Origin: Phlebotomus papatasi
Lineage: Eukaryota; Arthropoda; Insecta; Diptera; Psychodidae
Direction: 5' to 3'
Assembly (NCBI RefSeq): GCF_024763615.1
Contig: NC_077222.1
Coordinates: 87,978,001 to 88,042,000, forward strand
DNA length: 64,000 bases
In this document: positions 45,850 through 57,589 of the stretch, piece by piece
How the letters are laid out: each line of letters opens with the position of its first letter
Numbering within the stretch: the first letter of the stretch is position 1
Notes under the pieces: model-generated
The model's input: the letters and a program-made list of their open reading frames with translations, nothing else
Databases searched by the model: none
What the model was told of the DNA's origin: nothing
Made by a program: the position numbers and the translations under genes

Positions 45850-46084
45850 TAGGGTGAAAGGAATGTCTATTGACACTCTAAGAACAAGTGTGAGCACCTA
45901 TTGACACCCTCCTCTGTACCATTTGGTATACGAAATTTGAACATCTCTGTTTATAGTAAAAGGTGTATTACAGAAAAAAACGTTATATTACTTATATTTT
46001 ACTAGGTGCATTAAATAATTTTCAAGATTTTGGCAAGAGTGTCAATAGGGGTTCCTTGTCGAACAGACGTTCCTCCGACCCTAT
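45850..46084. mobile_element. MITE
   Basis: TAGGGTGAAAGGAATGTCTA then TTGACACTCT at the left; AGAGTGTCAATAGGGGTTCC near the right end, finishing GACCCTA. Confidence 0.65.
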
Positions 46085-46598
46085 GTGGCTACCATTTCAT
46101 GTTTTATTTATTTTTGTGGGATCTAAAGCTTAAAAATCATAAAAAATTAAGAAAAATATACTATTTGTGAATTAAAATGCTCCATCCGTTAGTTAATCAT
46201 CCTAGCTTTTAACATTTATCTATTAAGAAAGCAGTGTTTGGTTGATCAAGACAGTAACGAAAAGTCGCCATTAGTTTTCAAAATCTGCTAAGGTAAAGGT
46301 AAAAAGACATTAGTATAAATTATTCAATTTATGAAGGGTGTCACTAAAGACCTAAAGTCAATATCTCTAACCGTTTAGCCTGCATGGAAAAATGAATAAA
46401 TATCGAGACGTCATTTTAAGCACAATTAAAAGAATATTGTTAACCTAGGGCCTATGAAAACCTAATTTTCCACTTCCCAAATCTCCTCGTTTCACATTAG
46501 TGTTGTCAAAGCTTTCAAAGCTCCTGCTAAATAATAACAATTTCTGTTTGGCCCATACTACTGATTACTACATTATGAGGCCCTTTCTGAGCAAGTAT

Positions 46599-46771
46599 AG
46601 GGGGACGTGAGGCATTTTTGAAGTAGGGTAACTTTGAAATTGGGCTTTTTCTCCTATTTTTAAATAAAAGTGAGCCTTATTCTAATACAATTTACCTCCA
46701 CAAACCGAGTGCGTTAAACGCAAAAACCAATTTTAAAGGGTGCCTCTATTCAAAGGTATCCCACTCCCCCT
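46599..46771. mobile_element. MITE, 'GGGGCACCTTTGAAATTGG' family, copy 2
   Basis: GGGGGACGTGAGGCATTTTT at the left; AAAGGTATCCCACTCCCCC at the right, flanked by TA dinucleotides. Confidence 0.7.
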
Positions 46772-48492
46772 ATATCTGAAATCATTTAGTTTTTTTTAAA
46801 TTAATTTCTAGAAATTATATTGATTGACTCCAGTCTCACAGACTTAATAAAAAAGTTTATTTTCTTTGTGAATAGAAAACCAAAATTCATGATTTGATTC
46901 TTCTAACCAACTAATAGTGTTTCTTCCTAAAATCATTGAATCGTTTGCAAACTTTGGCTTCTCTCTGGCACTTTTCGGAGAGGATTGCAAAAACTTTAAT
47001 TCAAAATTCTTTTTGAATTTGACTTGAGATGTTTCAGATATCCAATTATCAACTTTTTTTCTCCATTGTGGCAAAAGTCTCATGAACTATTTTCCAAGTG
47101 GCATCAAGAAGCATTTGATAAGGGAGTTATTGACCCCTGAAATGTGTGACGTATGCAGAAAGTGATGCTGTTCCACTTCTCAGCCACAGGCACCACAGAA
47201 AGACATTCTCCCCGAGATGGATTGAAGATTGTGGCTCAATCCAGAGGAATATTCCGCCCATATTTCAATGAGCACAGCATGTGTGAATAATGTTGAAGAG
47301 TGTTTGTGATGCGAAAAGTTGTACAACTTGCCATTCAATTTTCGTCAAGAGAAAAGGGAGTATTGAGATGAAGTTACTGAATTTTGGGTTCTTTTTGCCT
47401 TCTATAACAAGGACATAGTTCTTTATGGTAAACCCTCCCTCTCCCTAACTTTATAGAGGGTTTTTATTTCAAACACTTCACGCACCAATGTGCTTTTCCC
47501 TGGGAAGGGAGCTTTTTTTGCCTTGTACACGAGATGGTAATCTTTAGACATTCATCACACTCCAAAAATTGCCTGAAAGTTTATTTGTGATGATGGGTTC
47601 CAGGCGTCTTCATCGTGAAATGTGTTGAGTGGAAAATTGAGAAGAAATATGCTACAATTTATGTGTTCTGGAGGGGAGGGGGCGAGCATGGGGATAGGGT
47701 TGAGGAAATTGAGAATCAAGCAACATTTTCACAAAATAGAGAAATAGAGCAAAAGTGCAATAAAAAGGTCTTGTTATTTCCTTTGCTGGAAGCAAATGTT
47801 TGGAATACAAGATGATGTACACAATGTGTAGTGGTGGTCAAATGCTGATGAAAAGTGAGAAGAAAACTGCATTGCGATATTTCCCTAGTTTTATGGGGTA
47901 AAAAAGAGTCCAAGTGAGAAAGAGAGGGACTAATATTTTTACCACAGTTGCGCATCAAATGCAATTTTTGGGGTGGAAGGAAAGATATTCCTTTGTTTGA
48001 CCATCCGACAGAAGCTTTTTTTTTCCTTAGAGCAGGGATGGGAAATTTTTAAGCTCGTTTAAATTGGGAAAGTGTGAGAGCTTTGCCTCGGAAATTTTGA
48101 GCATTGGTGAATTTTTTTTGACAAGCTCAGAAGTGGGATTGAAGCACTTGTGTATAGACGTCACAGGAATCACCCTACATCTGCACTGCGGTAGTCACGT
48201 TACAATCAACACTTCCCTCACTATTATGTAATGCCTTGGATGGAGCAGGACAGGCTGAGCTTTTGGTTCACAGGGTGCTACGGAAAAAAGCTTGGCAAGT
48301 TCAGGGGCTTTTGCCTTAGAGTTATCGCAGTCTTGGGCCTCTTTCTCACGTTGTCACACTTTTAATTTTCACCTGGGGAACTTTGAGGGCAGTTTTGATG
48401 GACGGTAGGGGTTTACAGGGCTGGGTATGGGGCATATTGACCGTGTTGTGAGTCTCCAGGGGGGTGGGGTTATCATTCTTGATGGTACTTAC

Positions 48493-48677
48493 ATCAATCG
48501 ATGGATTGTCTCGGATTGAGACTGGGAGTACGTTAGTGACTGATCACTCTCCGTGGAGTCATCACGCAGGGCAAGGATTCCGATGGATGCTGCGGCTGCT
48601 GGAATTGTTGCAGCCGCCACATGAGTGGGAGCTGCTGCTGTCACAGTTTGCGGTGATGGGGTCGTGCTGGTTCGTTC
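48493..48677 (-). CDS. Hk: Hk long-isoform N-terminal exon (fourth seen)
   Basis: 185-nt exon between acceptor GTGGTATTTTGCAG and donor TTGAT|GTAAGTACC. It encodes ERTSTTPSPQTVTAAAPTHV, then an Ala-rich stretch, SIGILALRDDSTESDQSLTY and SQSQSETIHRL. It ends in phase 2 with AT, which joins exon 11018-11085 in frame to give IHRLMCRAPIASLDC. Low complexity and probably disordered. Membership in Hk is inferred from strand, order and phase. Confidence 0.72.
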
Positions 48678-48834
48678 CTGCAAAATACCACAAAACACCC
48701 CGTCAATTCCACAGTTATCCACAAATCATCCTTAAAATCCCAAAGGGATTGGTTCACACACCACAAACACTTTTTGGAATTTTAATTAAACAAAAAAAAA
48801 GGGTCACAAGACAGTTAATATAAGTATTCCCAAC

Positions 48835-49203
48835 CTTGCTTCCACTCGTGAGACCGTCACTCCTATCCCGTTGGTCTGCACCCGATGAGGATGCAGTTCG
48901 ATCTGGTGGAGTCTGTGACTTCCTCTCGGTGGAGTGCGTCTTGCTGGGTTTGAGGTCGGCTGGCAGTGTTCTCTCGCAGGATGCCGTGGCTCTTGGCCCC
49001 GTGCCACGATCCACAGCCCTGGCTGTCTGTGGTATCTGTGTATGGACCTGCGATGATGATTGCTGATTTTGATTCTGACCCTTTTGATTCTCGTGTTCCT
49101 TCTTGCGGGCGGATTCCAAATGAGCCGCCTGGCGAGCTTCTCTCTCCTGCTGACGTCGGATTTCTAGGTCCAATTGTCTCGCCTCGCGAGCATCGCGCTC
49201 TCT
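48835..49203 (-). CDS. Hk: Hk long-isoform N-terminal exon (third seen), charged helix
   Basis: 369-nt, exactly 123 codons, phase 0 at both ends, between acceptor TTTTTACCCAAG and donor AGCAAG|GTTGGG (a weak donor). It begins RERDAREARQLDLEIRRQQE and continues with heptad-like Arg/Glu/Gln repeats for about 45 residues, probably a coiled coil or single alpha helix continuous with the previous exon. It then becomes Gln/Ser/Thr-rich and disordered (THSTERKSQTPPDRTASSSG). I know no specific function for this segment. Confidence 0.75.
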
Positions 49204-49497
49204 CTTGGGTAAAAAGGAAGGCACAGCCAGGAAGAGGGAATATCAGACAAAAACGCCAAATGAGAGCATCATGAGATATGAGAATGTCCAAAAAACGTGT
49301 CATACTGCTTTAATCGCTCTCATGCCACAAGCTCTGTGAGAATCAAAGAGAGAGCTTTTCCTCTCAACCCCGCTCTCTCTCTCTCTCTCACACAAAAACC
49401 CCTCTCAAAAATTCACAAACTCTCACACATATCACCAAACTACATCTTAACTATATATGGGAGCTTTTGGCAATGGAGACGCCTGGTAGTGACTTAC

Positions 49498-49595
49498 TTT
49501 GAGATTTTGCGCCTCTAACTGAGCATTTTGCTGCTCTCTCTCATTTCTCTGGCGCTCTCTCTGCTTCTCCTCGTCAGTCTGTGCGGATTTGCTAT
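49498..49595 (-). CDS. Hk: Hk long-isoform N-terminal exon (second seen)
   Basis: 98-nt exon between acceptor TTTTGGATGTCTTCCAG and donor CTCAAA|GTAAGT. It encodes SKSAQTDEEKQRERQRNERE and then QQNAQLEAQNLK, the start of the charged helix that continues in the next exon. The phase (needs one base, exits phase 0) matches both neighbours. Confidence 0.78.
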
Positions 49596-50449
49596 CTGGA
49601 AGACATCCAAAAGACACAGAAAAAAAAACAAATCTCTCAGAAAAGCTCGTTCTCTCCCTAATAAAGCCTCTATCATCAGTGCATATTGATATGGAAACTT
49701 TTCCCATCACCACTACATTTTATCAATATTCTACCATCATTTTAGCTCTGGATTTTGACAAAATCCCAGTGCACTTGAGTGATTATTCTTGCACAATTTA
49801 CTTCATCCCCAGTTATCGCCCTTTTATCTTTTAATCTCACCATCGTTTCTCTTCACTGATCACGGAGATTTCCCTTCAAGCCATTTCCTGGGTGATTGTC
49901 GCAGATTTTCATTGCGAAAGCTTTTTCTGTTTATTGCAAAAATATCACCAGACATTCTTGCAACTGAATTGAGGTATTAAAGGCATTTCAGTGTCTTGGG
50001 GAGAAGCTTCCGCAAATAATTAATATCACTGAGTTGGGAGCAGATGGCTCACAGGGATTTTTATAGATTAAGGATTTTATTACTGCGAAAGTCTGACAGG
50101 GAAAATAAATTTATAAATGAGTTGATTTAAAATTAGGGCACTGATTTTAAATACAGATCTCCCATGAATTAATTAAATTTCTCTATTTATTGTGTAATAT
50201 TTGCAATTAATTTGTGCAAAATTTTATTAAAATTAAATAGGATTTTAGCATTTGACCCAATTTTGGGCTATTTAAATTAGTGTATTTCGAAATATATCCC
50301 ATTTTGTGTTATTGCTATGCACCAGTGAGGCTTAGAAAATATTTCTTGACTTCGTTACTGAGCTAAAAGCTCCTTTAATGTGTCTTGACTGATATAAAAA
50401 TCTACGATTTTTTTTTTAAATTTGTATCGGTATTTTCACAGCAGATCTT

Positions 50450-50540
50450 TGGATATCTCGTGGCTCAGTGGATAGAGTTCTGAATCTATGGCGCAGAGAT
50501 CTCTGGTTCGAACCACGGTAGAACCGCGCCCAGTGGCGAT
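50450..50540 (+). mobile_element. tRNA-like SINE head
   Basis: CGTGGCTCAGTGGATAGAG (box A) and TCTGGTTCGAACCACGG (box B). The box spacing is slightly long and the acceptor stem does not close. Confidence 0.55.
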
Positions 50541-50659
50541 TGAATTGATCTACTTATTGAGAAAAAGATGGATTTATCTCGCAAAAATTGATTTATAGCA
50601 TTAATGTGAAAAATAATTGCAATTGATACAATTTTTTCATTCATTTTTTAAAATACCAA

Positions 50660-51060
50660 ATATATGATCGAGCAAAAAATAAAATTGATCAACAGAGAAA
50701 TTCTAAATGATCAGTAAAAACTTAAAAAGAACAGTAAAATCTTTAAAAATCCAGTAAAAAATAAAAAAAAGAGCAGTATTAAAAACGGTCGTTGAAAAAT
50801 AATATGTTCAGTAAAAAAAAATGGTTAGGAGTGATCAGTGAGAAATAAAAGATGTGGTCAGTAAAAAATTAAGAGATGGTTATTAAAAAATTAAAAATGA
50901 ACAGTAAAAATATTCAATATGGTCAGCAAAAATTAAAAAGTGATCATTAAAAAAAATTAAAATTAGCAGTAAAAATTAAAAATGGTCATTAAAGAATATA
51001 AACTGCCCAGCAAAAAAGTAAAAATGACCAGTAGAATATTCGAGCTGATCAGTGAACCAA
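50660..51060. repeat. Minisatellite, unit near GGTCAGTAAAAAATTAAAAAT
   Basis: About 18 degenerate units of ~20 bp, such as ATGGTCAGCAAAAATTAAAA and GAACAGTAAAA. Confidence 0.75.
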
Positions 51061-51863
51061 TTTTTTTTAATGTCAAACATTATTTTTCTCCTTTGAAAAT
51101 TAGAATCAAATACTCCCATTCAAGGGTGTATTGTATAGTATAGCCAGGATTTTAATAAGAATTAAGGGGGTAAAATTTGAAATTATGTTCGTTGATATTT
51201 CAATAAAATATTTTTGAAGGATTATCCTCCAAAAGACACGTTTTTGGAATGCAAAAAAGGCGTTTTTTTTTCTGAACAATAGCAAAATTCCAATTTTAAT
51301 CCAATTTATGAATATGGATTCATTAAAGATCATTAAAATCCTGTATTAGAACCTTAGATATTTAGATATTTTGAACAAAAACTTCTACTTCGGAACTATT
51401 CTTATTTAGATTTTGATTTGAAATGAAATAAAAAACGTTCTTATGAATTTGAGTAGTTGTTCTTGGAGAAAATTGCTACTGAGAGTTAGAGAATATTGCT
51501 CCTAGACAGATTAAAAGACATTTTAGAATTTACTTGAAAAATCGGTATAAGTTAAGATTTTAATGCGATTTTGTTGATTTTAAGTGGTAGCGATTAACAC
51601 TTTTTTAATTGCTTTTTTTTTCAAAGAGTGAATCTTCCGTTTACTGGTTAAAAATACGTATTAAAAATTGAAAATATTCCGATCAATAAATGTCTTCTAT
51701 TTAATGTATGTTTAATAATATAATTTAAGCCCAATTTTGCTCAACCTGGCAGAATTTGAAAACTGAAAACTTATTAGAGACACCAACAAGATTTTTCTTT
51801 AGAGAAAATATCGAGAAATAAATCAAAAAATGGAATAGAAAATGTTCTTTAGAGCTTCAAGGC

Positions 51864-52031
51864 CACTGGTAAAAATAAAAGGATCAAATTGATCCAAATT
51901 TGATCCTTTTGCAATGTATGGATCGAATTTCAAACTTTGAATGCACATTTATCACAATAGAACATGTTAATTTGATCCATCCTTTGCAAAAGCATCAAAT
52001 TTGGATCAATTTGATCATTTTTTTACCAGTG
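51864..52031. mobile_element. MITE
   Basis: CACTGGTAAAAATAAAAGGA then TCAAATTGATCCAAATTTGA at the left; TCAAATTTGGATCAATTTGA then TCATTTTTTTACCAGTG at the right. Confidence 0.75.
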
Positions 52032-52819
52032 AGCTTCTTTGCCAGAAATTTGTTACCAATTCATTAGTGAAGCGATTTCGAGTATTTGACGTGACTGTGG
52101 AAACCTTGAGAGATTCTCTAAAAGCTCTTCTAAGACGATATAATAACTTTCTATAAGAAAAGTTAATCAAAAGCTTCCCCAAAGTTCTTTAAAAAATCGT
52201 TTTAAGTTTTTAATATTTAAACATTAGACTTTCAGAAAGGTCTCTTCAAAAATTAACCACAAATCATTTTTGAATTCACATTTGATTGTTCTGAGGTTTT
52301 TGGAAAGCTTATAAAGTCCAATAAAGATCTTTCAAACTAATTTTTAAATAGATGGAATTTTCAAATTGTTTTCCATCTATGTCCTGGTAAATATCTGAAC
52401 CTTTAAAAACATTACAATTTAATATGATTCGTAATGAAAATTAAAATAAAAAGGACAAGATAATGTCCAAATATTTGAAGACAATTTTTCACTACTTAAA
52501 GGGTTATATCTAGGAGAACACCTAAAGTTAAAGTTTTTTTGTGAATTTTTTATATGACATTGTCATACTGTTACAGAATTCTCCTAGATCACTATTACTG
52601 AGCCATTAAACTTCAATGGTTCAACTACCAACGAAGTATTTTCCTAAATGAATCAGAATCACTTTGGGCCTTCTCAGTCCCTTTTAAATCCTGAAGTATC
52701 AGACCATTCACGCAATTGGGATTGGAAATTAAACGCCTAGACATGCAGAACTCACTACTAACTCAAAATCCTCAAAATGGCTTCACCCCTTCCTCGGATT
52801 TACTCAACAATTAACAAAT

Positions 52820-53020
52820 AGGGGGAAGTGGGGCACCTTTGAAATTGGGATTTTTCACCTATTTTTAAATATGATTAAGTCTTATCGTGATATAATTTAG
52901 CTTCTCAATCTATTTGTGCAACTAAATTATATCACGATAAGGCTCAATTTTATTTAAAAATAGATGAAAAATCCCAATTTCAAAGGTGCCCCACTTTCAA
53001 AGGTGCCCCACTTCCTCCTA
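52820..53020. mobile_element. MITE, 'GGGGCACCTTTGAAATTGG' family, best copy
   Basis: GGGGGAAGTGGGGCACCTTT at the left with ~95-bp arms including TATCGTGATATAATTTAG. The right end carries a duplicated AAAGGTGCCCCACTT. TA flanks. Confidence 0.8.
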
Positions 53021-53028
53021 TACAACTA

Positions 53029-53732
53029 ATAGAGTAAAGTGCCCATGCTTAGCACGGTTCCAAGCATCATAATGACTAAATTTTTCCTATGTTTTAGTTT
53101 CAATAAATGTGACGCATCGCATCCATATTTTAAAAGCTAGGAGAGAGTGTCCTGTTTTTAAAATATAGAAGAAACTGGGGCACCCTCAAACACAGGGTAG
53201 CACCAAACACTAATTTTTATTTCTTAACGACGTGGAGTATTTCAACCATTTCTTCAGTATACAAACATCCCTACCCAAGAAGCAAAATAGCTGCCTTATA
53301 GAACCAAGTATTAGACAAGCCTTTTAGTGCACTTCTAAAAGACTTAAAGTGAAAATTTTCAATGGAAATTCCTATAGCAGCTCTTAAGATCCTTAAGAGT
53401 GCGCCACTTTACTTATAGTAATCTCAGTAATGGAAGTAAGAGCGTTATAAGTAAATAAAAAGATTATTTGTTCTATAGTGCCTTACTTAAGGAATTCTAC
53501 AAGACTATATTAAGAAAAAATTGCTGCTTGTATATAGTACCTATAAATTCCTATAAGTCTTGTCCTTAGAAGTCGAATATCTGATTAAAAAATCGCAGTG
53601 TTTGGTGCTACCCCGTGTTTGGTGGTGTCCCAGTTTCCCCTATTGTAGAGTCACATTTATTCAGAAACATAGGAAAAATTCAGTCATTATGAAGCTTGGG
53701 ACCGTACAAAGGTTGGTGGCCGCTTTCCCATA
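53029..53732. mobile_element. MITE (outer) split by another MITE
   Basis: Left AAGCATCATAATGACTAAAT then TTTTCCTATGTTT; right, inverted, AAACATAGGAAAAATTCAGT then CATTATGAAGCTT. The two halves flank the element at 53165-53642. Confidence 0.7.
53165..53642. mobile_element. MITE, 'GGGGTAGCACCAAACACT' family, nested copy
   Basis: Left AGGGTAGCACCAAACACTAA; right AGTGTTTGGTGCTACCCCGT then GTTTGGTGGTGTCCCAGTTT. A second member is at 61602-61817. Confidence 0.8.
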
Positions 53733-54066
53733 GTTTTAAATTAATAATAAGGTATTGAATTTAATTTTTTGAAGATATAAAAGTTTAAAATTTAAATAAT
53801 TTGAAGATTTGAAAGTGGAGTGAGATCAGAATAATACCCCAATGTAACAACTAAAGAACTGGATAGTCCAATTGCAAAATTATACTTCCACATTTCTAAA
53901 TGGTCGAGGTAAATAAATGAATAATAATAATAATAAAATTAAATCATTCAAAATTACCAAGTAGATATCCTAATCATTAATCTATAGGCCTGCAAGTCTA
54001 CCGTTAAAATATTCATAGAATATTTCCCACTGGGTAAAAGTGGTAGAATAAAGGACGTCCACTTAC

Positions 54067-54154
54067 TGGATGATCCACCAGCCCCCGGTGGAATGTAGCC
54101 GGAGGATGAGAACCAAAATTGATGTGCCAGTTTGAATGAGGCCCCGCGGGCGTC
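54067..54154 (-). CDS. Hk: Hk long-isoform N-terminal exon (first seen)
   Basis: 88-nt exon between acceptor CTTTTTGTTTGTCCAG and donor TCATCCA|GTAAGT. It encodes DARGASFKLAHQFWFSSSGY and then IPPGAGGSS. It is entered in phase 0, so at least one more upstream exon with the start codon must exist. I could not find it between 54.2 and 64 kb. The frame was chosen because its phase-1 exit matches exon 49498-49595. Confidence 0.7.
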
Positions 54155-56066
54155 CTGGACAAACAAAAAGACATAGAAAAAAGTCAGTTGATGAATAGAT
54201 AGTAACAGTTTCAATTAAAATTTGATTGAGATCATTGAACGTTTTGACTGCATCCACTTAAAAAAAATTAATTCCACAAATTAGTGAGACAAAAAAGGAC
54301 ACAGAGGAATACGGGGGAAAAAGGCGAGAATTTTGCAAACACAGAAAAAAGGTGAATTTAATCCTCTTCTATACTGTGTCAGCTTTAGGAAGGGATTTTA
54401 CCGGCTTGTGTGTGTCCTCTTTTTTTTACGTACAAGGTGATTGAGAGAGCTTTTTCCGGTGCTTTTTTGGAACTTCTGATGAAGCCTCTCCATCATATTC
54501 GATCCATAATTTATGAATATAAATTGTGTGACAATCTGGGAGAGATACTTTTTTTCTGTCCTATGTGATATGTGCTAAAAGCTAAAGCACTAACAAGTGA
54601 AATAGGAGAATGAATGAGCGAGAGAGGGAGAGATTTATGAATCACGATAAATGTCTCAGCAGTAATAACAGAGTTTACCCTCGTACAATATCCCATTATG
54701 AGAATGTATATAGCGATAAATTGCAAACAAAAAGTTTATATGTCATGCTATTTTATAAATATTATGAGACTATATGGCAAGTGAATAAATTTTTAGATAC
54801 TGAGGTCACAACTGGGAGACCATTTCCCATGAATTGCAAAAGTTACACTCCCTTGAAAAGTTCTTCAGTGTCACCATTAAATTTTTTTTCATTAATTTTC
54901 AATTAAGCGCCTCGTCAAGCTTCCTAAACTTCGCAGAGATCTATGGTACTCTGAGATAAGCTTTCTCAGCGAGCTTTCAGCAAATTCGTAAAAGTTTTTT
55001 TTTGCCCACCATGTGGCTTCTGGATTGAGGAAAATGCTGTGAATTTAAAATATTTACATGATGTTGGAAACTTCAATAGAAAGCCCCAAAAAAGCTCTTG
55101 TATTTCTCGACAACTTATCTCAAAGGAAAAGATAAGAACGTGACTTAATAAAGGATTAAGAATTTATAAATGTAATGAATAATAAAGCATGTTCATGGGT
55201 TAACATTTGTCTAGAGGAGATTCATTTGCAAACTTTACGATACCAACAGGGCTCTTGTTATATCTCCCATATTATAATGCAGCTCTAAAAGCTCAACTAA
55301 AGTTCACATTCTCAGAAATTTTAATTTATATTCAGTAATTTCCAAGCTGAAAATTGTTTTCGAAACTAAATTTATATCAACAACAAACCAATTAAATTCT
55401 CACCACTAATTTTATTCTAATTCCTCACGAATGTTCCAAAATTAATTGCAATTATGTATTCAATTAGTTTTACACCCCTTAACCAATTATTTGTTAGAAC
55501 AATAAATGAGAAGTAGGAAATTAACCCGAATGACTTGAATTGACACGCATTTGATTAATTATACAATATTATCAATATTTTAACGATCGCGCATTTGAAC
55601 GTTCATGTCACGGTTTAATGAGAAAATTGCCAGTGCTAGTCTAATTTGTCATAATCTCACTCTAGCATCCATTTAAACTGCTCATATACATCAGTTGAAA
55701 ACGTTGAAAACAATGGATTACAAGTTGTATGGCAAACCAGTCGAATTTTCCACCCAAAGCCCCATTTCTAAAGCACCCAATCAACCAAAATGACAATTTA
55801 ATTTTCGGAGCAAAAGTTTTAACTTCAATTCGCGTATGGATACACTGGTTAACTGGCTAATCTCATTTGGGGTGTATTGGGTGGAAAACTTTTGCCTAAA
55901 TGTACAATATAAATTTTAATCTTCCACAATTATCATTTACTCAATCTTCCAGCCGATAAGCACGACCACAATGTAGAATTTTAAAGCCGTTTCGCTTAAT
56001 TGCAAGAGTTTAATTACAATTAAAATGTCGATAAAAATTAATATTGTAAGTTAAGTTTACTAATTT

Positions 56067-56225
56067 AGGGGGAGACTTTCAAGCCTCGTAAATACACTTG
56101 ATATTTTTCCTATGTTCCTTTAATAAACCTGACCTAAGTTTTTCAGGAAATTTGTGAATTAATAGCTTATTAATTTATATTTTCATATGTCCAGAATGTG
56201 TGCGAAGCCTGAAAGCTTTCCCTTA
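56067..56225. mobile_element. MITE, 'TTTCAGGCTTCGCACACA' family, copy 3
   Basis: GGGGGAGACTTTCAAGCCTC at the left; GTGTGCGAAGCCTGAAAGCT then TTCCC at the right. Confidence 0.7.
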
Positions 56226-56288
56226 TAGTTCTTTATAGTCTATAGATATTTCTTTTCCTCTGTCCTTTATCTTCTAATTTCGTTTTGG

Positions 56289-56732
56289 TTTATTTAAAAA
56301 ACATCCCTTACGATTGCGCTATCATTTTCAAATACCTAAGACCGGAAGAAAAACTTTTCCAGAACGTTTATTTCTAAACCGAGGCCATCAAGATTGGATT
56401 TATTTTGAAAAATCTTGATATTTTCAGTTTGATTCTGTATGAAAATGTAATTAAAGCAATTTTACCATAACTTATGATCAAATTTAAAGCTATATTTAAC
56501 CGGTTCTTTTCCTTTATTTAAAAAAACATCCCTTACGATTGCGTTCTCGTTTTCCAATACCTAAGACCGGAAGAAAAACTTTTCCAGAACGTTTATTTCT
56601 AAACCGAGCCGATCAAGATTGGATTTATTTGAAAAATCTTAATATTTTCAGTATATGATTCTGTATGAAACTGTAATTAATGCAGTTTTATTATAACTTA
56701 TGATCAAATTCAAAGCGATATTTAATCGGTAT
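56289..56732. repeat. Direct tandem duplication, ~222-bp period
   Basis: CATCCCTTACGATTGCGCTA at 56304 and CATCCCTTACGATTGCGTTC at 56527. AATACCTAAGACCGGAAGAA, CTTTTCCAGAACGTTTATTT and GATCAAATTTAAAGC are shared by both units. Similarity is above 90 percent by eye, so this looks recent. Confidence 0.85.
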
Positions 56733-57247
56733 ATACATAAGCCAGTATTAGCGTGAAATTTTTAGGTATTTCACAAAACTAAAATGCTTTGCCATTAAGC
56801 ATTTATCAGATTTAGAATACTTGAACTTGAAAAAGTTAAACTGCAGAAGCTAGTATATTAGGAATAAATAAGATTTATTCACTAAGAACAAACCTACAGA
56901 GTTGAAGTATATATCGACGGCTGCATTCCGTACTATTCTAAGTCGACTTAGAATTATTATATTACTCCGACAGATATGTTGTTCCTGGGACCGAAATCTA
57001 CAACTGATGAAAATTTGGTGGTCATCCGGTGTTCGGATAATGAGATATTCAATTTTTTGGAAAAAAATTTACACAGGCAGCATAGGAAATCGCCAACTTC
57101 AAATGGCTCTGCTGAAATGTTGTCATTCTGAGATAGAATAGTATATGGAATGGAACCGTCGACATGCCTAAATATTCCAAAACTCCATATGGAACATCAA
57201 ATAGAAGTATGCCCAACAATGGTTCGTGAAGGAATATACAGTGTATC

Positions 57248-57507
57248 ATACACTGAGAGAAATCCGAAAAAGTTAAAATAACATTCCGGAAATGTTAATT
57301 TTACCCTGCAGTATTGATCCGAAATCGGTGTAAATATTATGCGTTTTAGATGTATTATGGGTTAAAGTTACCCTTTTTCATGTTATTTTTACCCTTAAAA
57401 AGGTGTAAAATTAACATTAAAAAATGTTGATATATTTTTACTCCTAAAATTGTTAAAGTTATGAGGAAAAAAAGTTAATCGCGCCCTTGTTTTTTTCTCA
57501 GTGTATA
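57248..57507. mobile_element. MITE, 'ATACACTGAGA' ends
   Basis: CATACACTGAGAGAAA at the left; TTTTTTTCTCAGTGTATAC at the right. The interior is a string of GTTAAAATTAACA-like words. Confidence 0.6.
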
Positions 57508-57589
57508 CATCGTATGTGAGTTATCGGTTATGAATCGATTCATTGCCGATACATAGCCGATTCAGACTAATCAAGAATATTAAGGACTT

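Larger units (their letters stand above)
40971..48492. other. Hk: Hk intronic sequence upstream of the internal promoter
   Basis: No exon supported. MITEs at 41.5, 44.8, 45.1, 45.9 and 46.6 kb are listed separately. 42000-44700 and 46780-48490 hold nothing recognisable, apart from a GC-richer patch at 48160-48460 with no open frame that I could tie to Hk. Confidence 0.5.
49596..54066. other. Hk: Hk long-isoform intron
   Basis: Between exons 54067-54154 and 49498-49595. It holds the SINE at 50.45 kb, the minisatellite at 50.66-51.06 kb and the MITEs listed. 51.1-51.8 and 52.05-52.8 kb show nothing. Confidence 0.5.

Noticed and set aside
48863..49303. Alternative 146-residue minus-strand frame and plus-strand frames over exon 48835-49203
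   Set aside because: Only the REERD-type frame (starting RERDAREARQ) connects in phase to both flanking exons.
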